Origin: Epiperipatus broadwayi | Lineage: Eukaryota > Onychophora > Udeonychophora > Euonychophora > Peripatidae | Length of the DNA: 64,000 bases | NCBI GenBank assembly: GCA_028023455.1 | Contig: JAQFVV010012405.1 | Location: 3,041,149-3,105,148, forward strand | Reading direction: 5' to 3' | Shown here: positions 46,560 through 57,822 of the stretch, piece by piece | How the letters are laid out: every line of letters starts with the position of its first letter | How positions within the stretch are numbered: position 1 is the stretch's first letter | The notes under the pieces: generated by a model | Databases searched by the model: none | Told to the model about the DNA's origin: nothing | What the model saw: the letters and a program-made list of their open reading frames with translations, nothing else | Program-made: the position numbers and the translations under genes

Positions 46560-49048
46560 TGTAACAGTCAAAACACGTGTATCTCGTTAACATATTGCAG
46601 AATTCGACCACCACACAGAACAGCAGCACCATCGAGTAGCGAAGCCACCGTTAATACTGAGTTTGAACATAGTTTATCGGTTCCACAATACAATCTACGG
46701 AATAACGCTTCTGATGCGACATAAGTAAACACCTCTTTAGACACGGTGGTCAGGGAGATGCACGAGATTCCTGGGTTTTGTTTCCGAGTTGGCCAACAAT
46801 CAAACGAATATTAATTAATATATATAATCGAGGAAATGTCTATAATGGGCATCGAATAAATGAAAACTTAAGTACAGACGTATATTTAGAATTATTTATT
46901 TACGTATTTAATAAAAGAAAACCTTATTAATGTGATTAATCATATTTTAAATTCAAAGTCTCAACAGCTAATTGATAATATTATATATATAAAAATACAT
47001 TTATTTATATGGAGCATTTATTTATATGAAGGCGTAATCTAGCTACCTAGGGTTCTCGAGTGAGTATTTCTAATGCGTGCTGTAAGGAATTTATACTTTG
47101 CACTGCAAGAGTCATCAGTAACGGCGGACATACATTTATTTAATAAAATATTTATTTTACGACAAAGGGCAAACATTTATTTGAGAGTATATGACGAAGA
47201 TAATGCCGAGGCGGAGTGATAGAGAGAATAATCAACTAAATAAAAGAACACGTGGTACTCTTTAGAAGGGCGATGTAAAATGGCAGCGCTGAAACTGCAA
47301 TGCCGTGAATAAGTTATAAGGGTTTCGGGTTGGTCTCTGCAGCGACCCGAAGAGGTAAGGTGTCACATGAGCATAACCAGGGACAAGCGGTCCATGTCGC
47401 AATTTTCCAGCTGTCTGCGTGACGGTCATCAAGCCCTACGGGAACATTATCATGTCCGCTTGTGTAGGACGACGGGTTAATTCAACCCTAGAGAATCCGG
47501 AGTATTCACGGCGTGGAATGAGCCATCGGGGCTTCAAAACGTAACACATGTATAATATCTAAAAGATTGTGGTAATATTTAACTAGATTTCAAACTCGGC
47601 CCAACATTATCACCGTTGACTGAAAGAAAATTGGTGACTCTCAAAGAAATGATATTTACATAATTATTCATTAACATTTAATAATAAAAAAATATCTAAA
47701 AAGGGAATTATTACAGCGAGTATGCCAGCTATTACGGAGGAGTAGACCCTGCATTACAATAACTGATTCTTTGAATGCGTGTCGATTTATATGAAATTTA
47801 AGTTATTTATAAAGCAAATATTAATGACAATTCGACACGCATTCACTGTTCAAGCGATTATGGATCTAGCATTAAAACTAAAACAATTGTGAGAAGGTAA
47901 TATTTCAATGATAATTATAAATAAATGTAGATTTGAGAAATACACACCTAAGAAGGATAGAAGGGGGGGGGTAAGCTAGATTATGCGAGAAATTTACAAA
48001 TTACATTAATTCTCAAATTTTAGTTTCACAAGATTACAATTTAAACATTTAGAAGTTATACAAATAATAGGAGATGAGCTATAGCTTATTATTACTAGAG
48101 TACTCTATAAATTGGAATACACACACAGGTACCTCTTTTATAAGATGTTTTCGTCCATTGGTTTAATAGCAGATTGTTCGTAATTAGATGTTTTCTTTCT
48201 TGTCCTGGGCATGCTGTTTTATTGATTTTTAACAGCAGCGGCTTTCTTGTTTATTTCAGGCAGCAGATCATTTTGGTGTTTTTACGATGGGCAAGGTGAA
48301 GCTCGGCATATAGTGGGCCATCTCCCAGTGGAGAATAATTTCGGGGCTTACTCGGTCATACCTTGCAGTATTAATTTATTTAAGATATTTTAGACGCTCC
48401 ACTCGAGAGCAAAGCTAAAATTCAAGTGCAAGTCTCCAGCAAGTCTAAGATGGCCTCCTTTTTCTTATCTTGATCTTTTAAATTTTCTGTTCAGATATTT
48501 TTAGGTTTTATTTATCTTGCCCTCAGGATAATCAATGCTCTGCTGGTTTTAATTAGAAAGAAATTTGCTGTGCTATTGTTTGTTTTTCTTTACATTCGTT
48601 AATTACATTCTTTTGGAATTTTGCTATAATTAATTTATTATCTGTCACTGACCGATGCTTTTAAATTTTCAAAGACAAAAGGGAATAAAATTATTTTAAC
48701 TTTAATTAATTATTGCATCAGATTTTGTTAGAATTATTATTTAACGAAATTTAAACTAAGCAACAAATACGAACTTTATAAAATTCAAAATAAATGATTA
48801 ATATTACACAAAATTTATTTAGCTAAAAGAATCTAAATTATATTATTTTATCCGTATTTATTGCCTTTAATGTGAGATCGAAATGTGTGCGTGTTTATGT
48901 TGAATTCTACATATATTAATACATTTTTAATATTGTTACACACACAATTCGATACCAAAAAGTTTAAATTTGGGTGGGATAGACCGGTCAGTGAGAGACA
49001 ACAGAAAAAGGTGAAACTTGAGATTCGAATACGAATCTCACTGTTTCA
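46560..49048 (-). repeat. 5' LTR of the gypsy element
   Basis: 2489 bp, nearly identical to the LTR at 39038-41525. The roughly 30 differences cluster in the GC-richer segment around 47335-47480, and the G-tract near 47965 differs in length. It has the same termini and the same terminal hairpin (49019-49040). Confidence 0.95.
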
Positions 49049-49361
49049 ATATTTACTTAATTAATTGCAAAAACCATATTATTAATTATTTTTATATTTT
49101 ATTATTATAATAGGTTATGTATGTATTAATTTATGTACTCAACACAGTAAATCTGTAATATTTATTTAATTTTTATTGTGACAAATTTATTTAATTAAAA
49201 GAATATGTGTTTAGTTTTAAATATTAATTTCTATTTTATTGTTTGAATTGACAATTTATATATTTTGAATTTTACAATATTTTGTATAGCATATTTTGCA
49301 AATTATTTTTATTATAAACCATTTTCATTTCACTGAGTCTAAAATTTATGACTTTATATAT

Positions 49362-51232
49362 TGTGACAGTCAGATGATGTATGTTGGCTTAACCCAGTTC
49401 GAATACTAGGCGAAGGTACCTCGGGGCCACTCATACGCGAGATATTAAATCAAGAATACTATGACCTCTGCCCATTCGCCTATTCTCGAGGCCTGATCAC
49501 GAACAAACAACACTATCTGAGCCATGCATAAATTATTTTTTAACCGGCCAAGCTTAGCACAGCGGTAGAGACATGGACTGGAAACACATAAAGAGCTAAA
49601 TAGTTAAATGTGCAATAAAAGTACTAAGAAACATGTGTTTTGCGTGCCTGGATCATTGAAAAGTAAAATAAAGCATTATAATAAAATTAGGAAACTCAAG
49701 CTTTTGATAGTTAAATAATATGTTTAATTGATGGGTTTAAAATATGAATAATGATTTAATGGCCTCCGCTATTCCCCTAAATTAATGAAACAAACTAATT
49801 AGACAATAAAAACAGATTAATAGATTTGCGGTCTAACTCTTTTCTTCCCAATTTTATTAAAAATTGTCAACTCGATCTTCTCGATAAAGTACGATAAAAA
49901 AAAGAATCTTTCGCAAAGCATTTCTAATTGCTTTGCGCTAAAAACAGTGTTTAAAAATTATTTAAAACGTATATAGTTAAATCAGATATACGTAAAGCTA
50001 ATGGCGGACAACAGAGGCGTTATCAAAGAGATCAAGTTGGCACACAAAAGAAACTAACTCGTATTTAATTAACAAACATAAATAAAATTGGAAAGAGATT
50101 TTAAATGAACAAAAATTAACTATTAACTCAACCGCAATGGAATACTAAATATTTACACAGGTTAGTAAGGAAGAATAGCGAAGGGAAAAAAAAGGTTAAA
50201 TATAGATAGATGATCACACTATATATATAATTAAGACTCGTCTAATAAAAATGGTTACATAACAAATACATATAATTCAATGAAGCAATTAAAAAATATA
50301 TGAACAAAAGGTAGCATAAGAAATAGTTCAATAGAGGAGATACGATTACCGTCCTTTTTCCTTGGTCATGTTCCCTACGGCGTTCGTGGCTTGATCCGAC
50401 CGTCGACAGGTATTTGTCCGGACAATGAAATTATGTAGTATGGTTTCACGAAAAGTTCTCCAGACACGGCACAGAGTTCAGATGACCATTGAGTGGATAC
50501 TATGGCATTTTGGATGGTATTCAGGAACCTCGGCGATAGGCAAAGCTATTTATTTGCCTAGCCGAGCATATTCATTTCCTTCAAAATACTATGGCTTTTA
50601 ACTGGAGCATGTTCAAACTTCTCCATTATTTGAAAACGACCGCTGTATAACTTTTTGGAGCACAAGCTAAATGTGAAGCAAATCGGAGAGAGTTCTCCAA
50701 AAAGAAATATGAATGCACTCTCAAGAAAACTTAGAATAACCAGCAAGAAAACTCTGAATGAATCCTTCAAAAGCAAAATCTGAATCAACGGAATCCTTCA
50801 AAAGGAAAATCTGAATAATCTGAATCCTTCCAAAGGAAAAATCTGAATAATCTGAATCCTTCAAAAAGAAAAATCTGAATCATCCCACTCCTCCAAAAAG
50901 AAAAATCAATAATAATCTAGTCTTTTGTTCTCACTTCTATTTATACCCTCTCTGTCAGCTACCTTCTATTGTTTGTATGATCTGAGATCTTGATAAGCCC
51001 TCCCATATGCTCCTTTGTTTCAAAGCAACATTTTCTAAAAATAACTTTTACTTTTTTACTCTAAATTTCTTTCTTTAAAGTTTGAATTCTATTAACTAAA
51101 AAGAAAGAGAAGGCCATCTTTAATTTGACTTGAATGGGCTTAACTAATTAAAATATACCTTCTCTTAGAAATGTTGGTGGGCTTATCTCAAAATCAAATC
51201 ATACTAAATATTTTAACAAAATTTTAACAACA
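49362..51232. mobile_element. Solo LTR of a second family (LTR-B)
   Basis: 1871 bp starting TGTGACAGTCAG and ending TTTTAACAACA, TG..CA on the plus strand. ATAT lies immediately outside both ends (49358-49361 and 51233-51236), as for the gypsy LTRs, and the first 11 bases nearly match theirs (TGTAACAGTCA). The rest is unrelated to the gypsy LTR. It contains a 30-34 bp minisatellite and a tRNA-like stretch. Orientation is unknown because no internal region is present; the short first-base similarity hints at minus-strand orientation like its neighbour. The 76-codon frame at 50558-50788 overlaps the minisatellite and is not called. Confidence 0.65.
50757..50908. repeat. Minisatellite, unit about 30-34 bp, about five copies
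   Basis: The repeated phrase is GAATCCTTCAAAAGG-AAAATCTGAATAATCT, with length variation in the A-tract and decay at the right end. It lies inside LTR-B. Confidence 0.85.
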
Positions 51233-52960
51233 ATATATTATTATTTTTTTATAGTAGAATAAGCATTTTATTTCAGCAGAATTTTGCATTAACTCATATA
51301 TATACGCTAGATGTATATATATGTTTGACTAATAGGTTAAGCAATTTTTATTAATAGAATGAAATTTATTTAAAACAAAATATTTAAATGTAATACACAT
51401 TTGATAAGCATAATTATTTTTAACTCTAATGCAAAACCCTGCTGATATTGAACTATAAACTTAATTCAGGTCTACAATACTAATTAAGTTTATAGGAAGA
51501 TGTGAAGCATGGATCGGGCTTCAGATCCATTGCTTTAATATCATATTTGCTTATCGTTTTATCTCATTCCATCGATATATTCTTACGTTAAAATTAAAAT
51601 CTACAATTTTTGTATCTTTATGTATATATGTATAGATTAGATATATATACTGTAGAGTCGTATGTAGTAAAGATAGTAAAATTGATAATAAACAAATGAA
51701 AATATTTTTTTGGTTTCTTTTTGTTAGTGTTTTTATATGAATTATGGCAGATATGATATTCTGTCTTCTTATGATCTCCTAAGCAATAAAGCCATTTAAT
51801 TTATTTTTAGACCAGTTTTTAGAAAGTATATTCATAAAGTTTTAAAAGTTAAATGATTTTAAAATAGAAATAAAAAGTAAATTAATGGTATAAGAATTTA
51901 ATAAGACATAAAAAAAAAAATGATTGTAAGTTAATATATGCTAAATAATAAATTATAAGATACAAAAAAAATATTTCTTGTGAGCAATTAAATAAATTTT
52001 TAAAAAATACTGAGCGTACAAATATATAGGTGAACATATATATACACATTATTACCTGAGTTTGATCTTTTTTCCCTTCAGATTCTAATCAGATTTAGGA
52101 TTTTATAGGTAACTCGGTCATAGCTAACTCAACTAAACATTCACTATTTTTCAATAAATAAGTAAAATGAGGATAGAAAACACTCAAGAACTCAACTCTG
52201 GCAATTAGCAAATCTATGATTAAGTTTTTTTTCACTATTTTTGTATGAGAATCTGTTGAAGAAATGTTTGCTCTCATCTCCTTAAAGGCTGTTTTTGCAT
52301 TTGTCTATTTATGTTTGTGTGTGTAAAAATAAAGTAATTAAAATGTTGATAATTATTTGGAAGATGAAATGTATAGAAAAAAAAAGATAACACACTAAGA
52401 ATGAAACAATATTTATGAATATATTCAGTTTAATAAAAAGTTGTATGTGTCCGTGTATATAAATTGAGAGAAAATTAGGTATACAGCAACACATTGAGGA
52501 CAGCTTCCAGTAATATTGTAACATTAATGTAAACTTACCTGGAATTTTCCTGATAAGTACTCCACTTTTAGCCCACCCTGTATATATGTAGTATGTAGAT
52601 ATGCTTAATATACACTGTTCTTTGCCTGACGTTTTATGGAAGGATTTACTATAAAGATCATCATCTGTTTGTACCCACTACTTTAATTAACAAATTATTC
52701 ATTATAAAGATCTTTAAACATTTTAAAAATCATTTAAAAAACAGAATTCACCTTTTTTTTGATAATCATTACACAAGAATAGTGATTTCATAGGTATCGA
52801 TATTATAAATGAAATGCCAAAATAGTGACATTCATTCTAGGGAAAAAAAACTATATAATTGGATTTCCCAGACCCTATAGGCAACCAAGATTTTTATCAT
52901 AAATACAAACAATCTCCACTTCCCCCAATAAAAATATTCAGCATATAATATATATATATA
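51233..52960. other. 1.7 kb AT-rich non-coding stretch
   Basis: Nothing was recognised. The minus-strand frames at 52095-52277, 52309-52524 and 52832-53017 look random. Confidence 0.45.
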
Positions 52961-53102
52961 ATCACTATCAACCATTATGAATTCACTGCAGGATGAAGAT
53001 CTCCAAGTCCAATCCATCTCCGATCTCTAACTACTCTTCTCCACATCACCTCTGTACACTTTCTTCATCTTTCTCACATGTAGTCTCTTTCTGGGTCTTT
53101 TG
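52961..53102 (-). mobile_element. RTE LINE 3'-end fragment
   Basis: About 140 bp match the 3' end of the RTE copy at 34712-34860. Shared phrases are ACTATCAACCATTAT / CATCATCAACCATTATC, CACTGCAGGATGAAG, CCAATCCATCT, CTTCTCCACATCA, TCTCACATGT.GTCTCTTTC and GGGTCTTTT. A strongly 5'-truncated insertion. Confidence 0.85.
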
Positions 53103-55308
53103 TTTATTCATATATATTGTAACCTTTTAATTGGTTATCCATGTTAAGCATGGAATATAAAATGTAAATTATAGTTTCAAAACTTCAAATTAAGATAATA
53201 GTAATGCTATAAACTTGGGTATAACAGTAATAAATGGCTTAATACCCAAATATTAAAAAGAGAATTCTGTAGAGATTTAATAATCATTGTTGGTTTTAAA
53301 TAATTTATACTATTATATAATTTTAATACAATATTTGTCCATTTAAATAAACATCGTTACTTATAAATTTGACTTTAATTTATTTTCAGGCAATGTTGTT
53401 TTAAAAGCTAAAGATCTAAAATTGTAGTTAATGAAAGAAGGAACAATTATCTACCACAAGATGAGAATTTATTTTCAAATTATTGTAATTGTGCTATCTT
53501 GTAAGCAAAAATATTTATTCTTAAACTTTGTATTTAAATCCAATTAATAATATTATATATTTAAACTGTAATTGGAATTGGAACTTTAGCTTTTAACAAA
53601 TGATTTAAATTAATTTTATTTATGAAATATTTATTGATTTTGATATTAATTTAGACATAAACAGAAAAACATTTTGTTTAAAGGTTATAATAGTTGATTT
53701 GGGAAATTGATCAATGAGAGTCAAACAAGTAATTTTGTAATGTTACTTTAGCCCAGTTTTTTTTTTTTTTTAAAAAAACAAAAACAAAAATCATGACAGA
53801 CAATTGAAGTAGAGAGATTGAAGAAAAATTATAAAACAGAGAGGAGTCTCAATTCATTTTTCGCTAAAAGAAATTAAAAAAAAAAAGTTAAAATATTTAA
53901 AGTTTGAAGTAATAAAAAAAGCATCTTTAAAAAGCAGATTAAGGATAGAAAATATTTTAAAAGTAATTCTATACACTATGGAGTAATTTAGCTGATCTTC
54001 TTTGTTATAGAAGTGCCTATCTTGATTGCTCAATGATAGCCAAAATAATACCCAAAGGAGTTTGAAAAATCAAAGTTATTTTAATTTTGCCAGAGATAAC
54101 TATGATAAAGGAAAAACAACTATATTGCTTCAAAAAGAAGTGTAACTGTGGTCACATAAGAAAGCATTCATTTATCTATTTTAAATTAAGCATTTTTATT
54201 GATTATAGATTAAATGTGAAAGCAGATTAAAATTTCCTAGACCTAAATTTGTAAAGTTGATAGAAATATTTTATAGAATGTTAAAAATAGTTAAAATAGT
54301 CACAAGGGATGTATGAAAAAAAAAATTTTCATTTTGAATTAAACAACAGATTCATAAGAAATATTTTTTTTTTGTGCAAAATTCTGAAGAAAATGTTTAA
54401 CTTATTACATTTAGAAAAAAAATCTGTGAACTTTTAATGCTAGATGAGCAAAGATAACTGAGATTAAAATGTACTACAAGCTAGAAATTTAAATGAATTA
54501 TCCAACAGGTGTTTAAAATTTTACAAGACCAATGAATACCAAGAAAAGGAGAGAAATCAAAAAGTAAATTTCTTGATGACTTATTTGAACATATTTTAAA
54601 GTTTGTGCTGCATGGGAGAATAATGTGGGATTTTTTTGAATATTTAGTGAACTTTTTGTAGCACATTTTGAAGAGCAAGACTATGTGTATGCAAATTAAA
54701 ACTAGCTAGGAAGGAAGAATGTATCCAATTCAAAAACATTTGTCTCATTGGTTGGATTTTTTTGTTGAATGTCTTGTTTAGCTATACATACCTTTTAATA
54801 GAGAGAACATATGTTATTATTAAATTAGAAACTGGAAGTGGGTTTTAAAAAAAGATTATAATTTTAAATTTATCACTAATATTTTTCTTGTTTAAAATGA
54901 AATATAAACACAAAGTATTTGTTGCAGTGATAATTTAAAGAATTTATGTTTGCAATTTGGTATATAATGTTAAAGATATGCTTAAATATAGGAAGAGAGT
55001 AATCATGAGTTATAATGTGAAAGTGTTTGTGGGGAACATAATGTTAACTGTATATTTTGATCAGTATATACTTTAACAAATTAAGTGCAATAGGATTCTC
55101 TGAAAGGAATGGCAAACTTATTATAAAATATAATGTATTTACGAAAGTAAGAAAGAATGAATGTTGATGTAAGACAATATCATGATCTCATTTGTTATAA
55201 AGAAAAAAAAATCCTATTGATAATGATAATTGAAATAGATTATTTGTTGGGTAACATGATCGTAGGTATGGATAGAAAATTATCGCATGGTGAAGATTAT
55301 ATTAAGTT
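53103..55308. other. AT-rich stretch, G-rich/C-poor on the plus strand
   Basis: From about 53.7 kb the plus strand is conspicuously C-depleted. A short plus-strand reading near 54130 (CNCGHIRKHS) faintly resembles a retroelement zinc knuckle but no supporting domain was found. Possibly a very old sense-strand retroelement relic. Confidence 0.35.
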
Positions 55309-55558
55309 ATTAGTCTAGAATTAGTAAAGTAATAGATGCCAAATACACAATCGAAGAAGATGAGTTAAAATTCCAGAGTAGGATAGAATATCAACCTGAA
55401 GATCTGAGGAATAGTGAAGAGGGAGTAATCTGTGCAATACCCATATATTTATTGGGAAGAGATGCAAAGGTTTCCCACAAAGAAATGACGATTGTATATA
55501 CCGTAAGTGCTGAGAGAAGAAGCCCGGGTAAAATGGGGGTTGAATCATTAAGAAAATG
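55309..55558 (+). other. Unassigned open frame without start (about 83 codons)
   Basis: The plus strand is open from about 55309 to a TGA at about 55558 with more balanced residue use than neighbouring frames: KYTIEEDELKFQSRIEY, QPEDLRNSEEGVIC, IYLLGRDAKVSHKEM. There is no ATG at the start and no good acceptor upstream, but a perfect donor-like ACC-GTAAGT lies inside at about 55496. I do not recognise the peptide. It may be a retroelement relic or a decayed exon. Overlapping minus-strand frames are shadows. Confidence 0.3.
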
Positions 55559-57809
55559 ATTGCCTGCCAAAATATGACACCTCATATTAAAAAAAAACCT
55601 CCATCCTTTTTTTAGGATATATTATTGAGTATAGTATTTTATAAAATCAGTTTCTCATCGATAAAGTTAGATAAATAATAATATAGGAGGCATCAAAAGT
55701 AGATGAAATATTTAAAGGATTTTATAATTTCTTCCTAAATCTTGATAAATTTACTTGAAGATAAAACCATGTACAGTGAAATATTTTATGTTTGAATAGT
55801 AATTTGAATAAATTACTAGATGAGTAAAAATAACTGAGATCAAAGATCACTATAAAATATAAGTGATAGAGAGAATGGAGGCATAAATGAATTGTATGAT
55901 ATGGAAAGAGTTGTTAGCTTAGTATTCATTTTAATTACATTATGAATATTGATTTATATTTTTTAATACCACAGCAACAATGGTTTTGTTGATTAAATTA
56001 TAGTTAATATTTTATGTCAAGTTTGGTGATATGAAATATGATTTAAATGGTACAATTTTTGGATGATAATGAGAACTATAAATATCAGATAGTAAGGAAA
56101 AGAACTAAAAAGATATCCACCAGATAACTCATGAATGATGCAAAGACACCAGATCAATATGAAAGCATATATGATAATAAAATAATAAACTTATATTTTT
56201 AAAAAGAACTAGATACTAACTATGGGAGGAGGTGATTTTATATAATAACCATTATGTACTTGTAAAGAATGTAAAAAAATTTGCTGTCAATATAAAATAG
56301 TTTAATGTTTATTTTTTTTATTTATTGTTAATGAAGTATTTAATTTTATATGTATAATTATTTGTTATTTATTCTTAGTGCTGTAAATAAATGAATATTT
56401 TGATTTAAACTTTATCATAGTAATTTTATTGAGTCTGAAAGTCATTTCCATCACAAGGTCATAGCAATAAAGCACATTATCTACGTAATATTATACATAC
56501 AAAATTATGATTACATGCCTCATTTGAGAATCTATGCTTAAGAGTTTATAATTTATATACATTAATTATCAAATTGCTTTAAATTATAATTATATTAAAG
56601 AAAGCTTATGGTACTTCATATTTTTATTAGCTGCAAAAGAGTTTTGAAGAACAATATGAAAAATACTATTAAATATTACAAAATGGAGAGCATATAGTAG
56701 AAATTAGCAATATGTTTGAGAGTCACATTCTAATTTTGTAATTTAAGTTGTAATATATGTTATAATTTAAAAGTATTATATAATTTCAGAAAACAAGTTA
56801 CTAACCAAATATATTTTAAGGTTTGTAATTCTGAAGGATCTAGCTACAGTAGACAAATGTTAAGTAATGGAGAAGAGTATTTAATTAAGTTAGCCATTGT
56901 AGATAATAATTCTATAATAAAGCTCTTGATTATGATAAAATGAGTATTCTATAGTGATTGGAATTAAGACAGATAGGAGAATAAACCTTTAGAAAATAAA
57001 TTGGATTATTTAAGTGAAGGTAATGAGTAGATAGTGAGTGGTAATTTCCCTGTCTTGTTATTATTATATTTGGATTAATTATTCCAATAGGAAATTAATC
57101 ATAGTTTGTAACAGTAAATGTTTTTTATTAAATGGTTGGATCCCAGTAAAATTCCTCTTGCCATTTACTTATTTAATTATCAATCTAATTGTTATATTGG
57201 ATTGTAGAATAGAATACTTATGATCCGTGAGATAGCCATAGGATATCACCAATTATTTTAAGTTAATGTAATTTGGTTAATGTTTTTATTTTTAGGATTC
57301 TTAAATTGTAACAGAGTAGTTATTTCATTATTTAGATGAAATATTATGTTAGTCATTGCTTGTTGAGGGAGTTTTCCTAATGATTATAATAGAATAGTAG
57401 TAGAAGAATTGTCAGAATAGCATTGCCATTGTGGAGTGTATTTTATATACTTCTCAATGTTAAAATCACTCTCTTGTAATTGTCCCTAAAGTCTATCGTG
57501 TTTTAATATTTAGCAAGTTTCAAGCCCCATAAAGAGTATTATACTTTATTGTTGTTATACTTGATGGTTTATTATTCAATAAAGAAGGTAGGGTAAGGTA
57601 GAGAGGTATGTTGGAAGAACCGGAAGGGTAGATTACAATATATATAATTAAATGTATTAACAATAAATTGAATAATAATATTATCTAAAATACTATTTTT
57701 ATTTAACTAAAATTGAGATTTAATGTTGTATGTTATTAAAAATACAGCACAGCAATCAGCTGTATATTATATTTTTTATCAAATTTTTATCTAACTAGAT
57801 TGCATGTTT
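55559..57809. other. AT-rich, C-poor non-coding stretch
   Basis: Strong G over C excess on the plus strand continues to about 57.6 kb. No readable domain. Confidence 0.4.
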
Positions 57810-57822
57810 GGGGGGGGGGGGG
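57810..57822. repeat. Poly-G tract (13 G)
   Basis: Thirteen consecutive G, the longest homopolymer of G or C in the window. Confidence 0.9.

Larger units (their letters stand above)
39038..49048 (-). mobile_element. Complete Ty3/gypsy LTR retrotransposon, 10.0 kb, inactivated
   Basis: Two LTRs of about 2488 bp enclose a 5.0-kb internal region transcribed on the minus strand. Order: 5' LTR (46560-49048), primer site, gag-protease, RT, RNase H, integrase, polypurine tract, 3' LTR (39038-41525). RT and RNase H precede integrase, which defines Ty3/gypsy rather than copia. There is no env-like frame: only about 460 non-coding bases lie between the integrase stop and the 3' LTR. ATAT lies immediately outside both ends (39034-39037 and 49049-49052), consistent with a 4-bp target duplication. 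The LTRs differ at roughly 30 positions by eye (about 1%), so insertion was fairly recent. Breaks: in-frame TAA after gag-protease, TAA inside RT, and a one-base frameshift inside integrase. Confidence 0.95.

Noticed and set aside
54100-54200. Copia-type zinc knuckle (CNCGHIRKHS)
   Set aside because: Cysteine spacing is wrong for CCHC and no protease, integrase or RT was found nearby.
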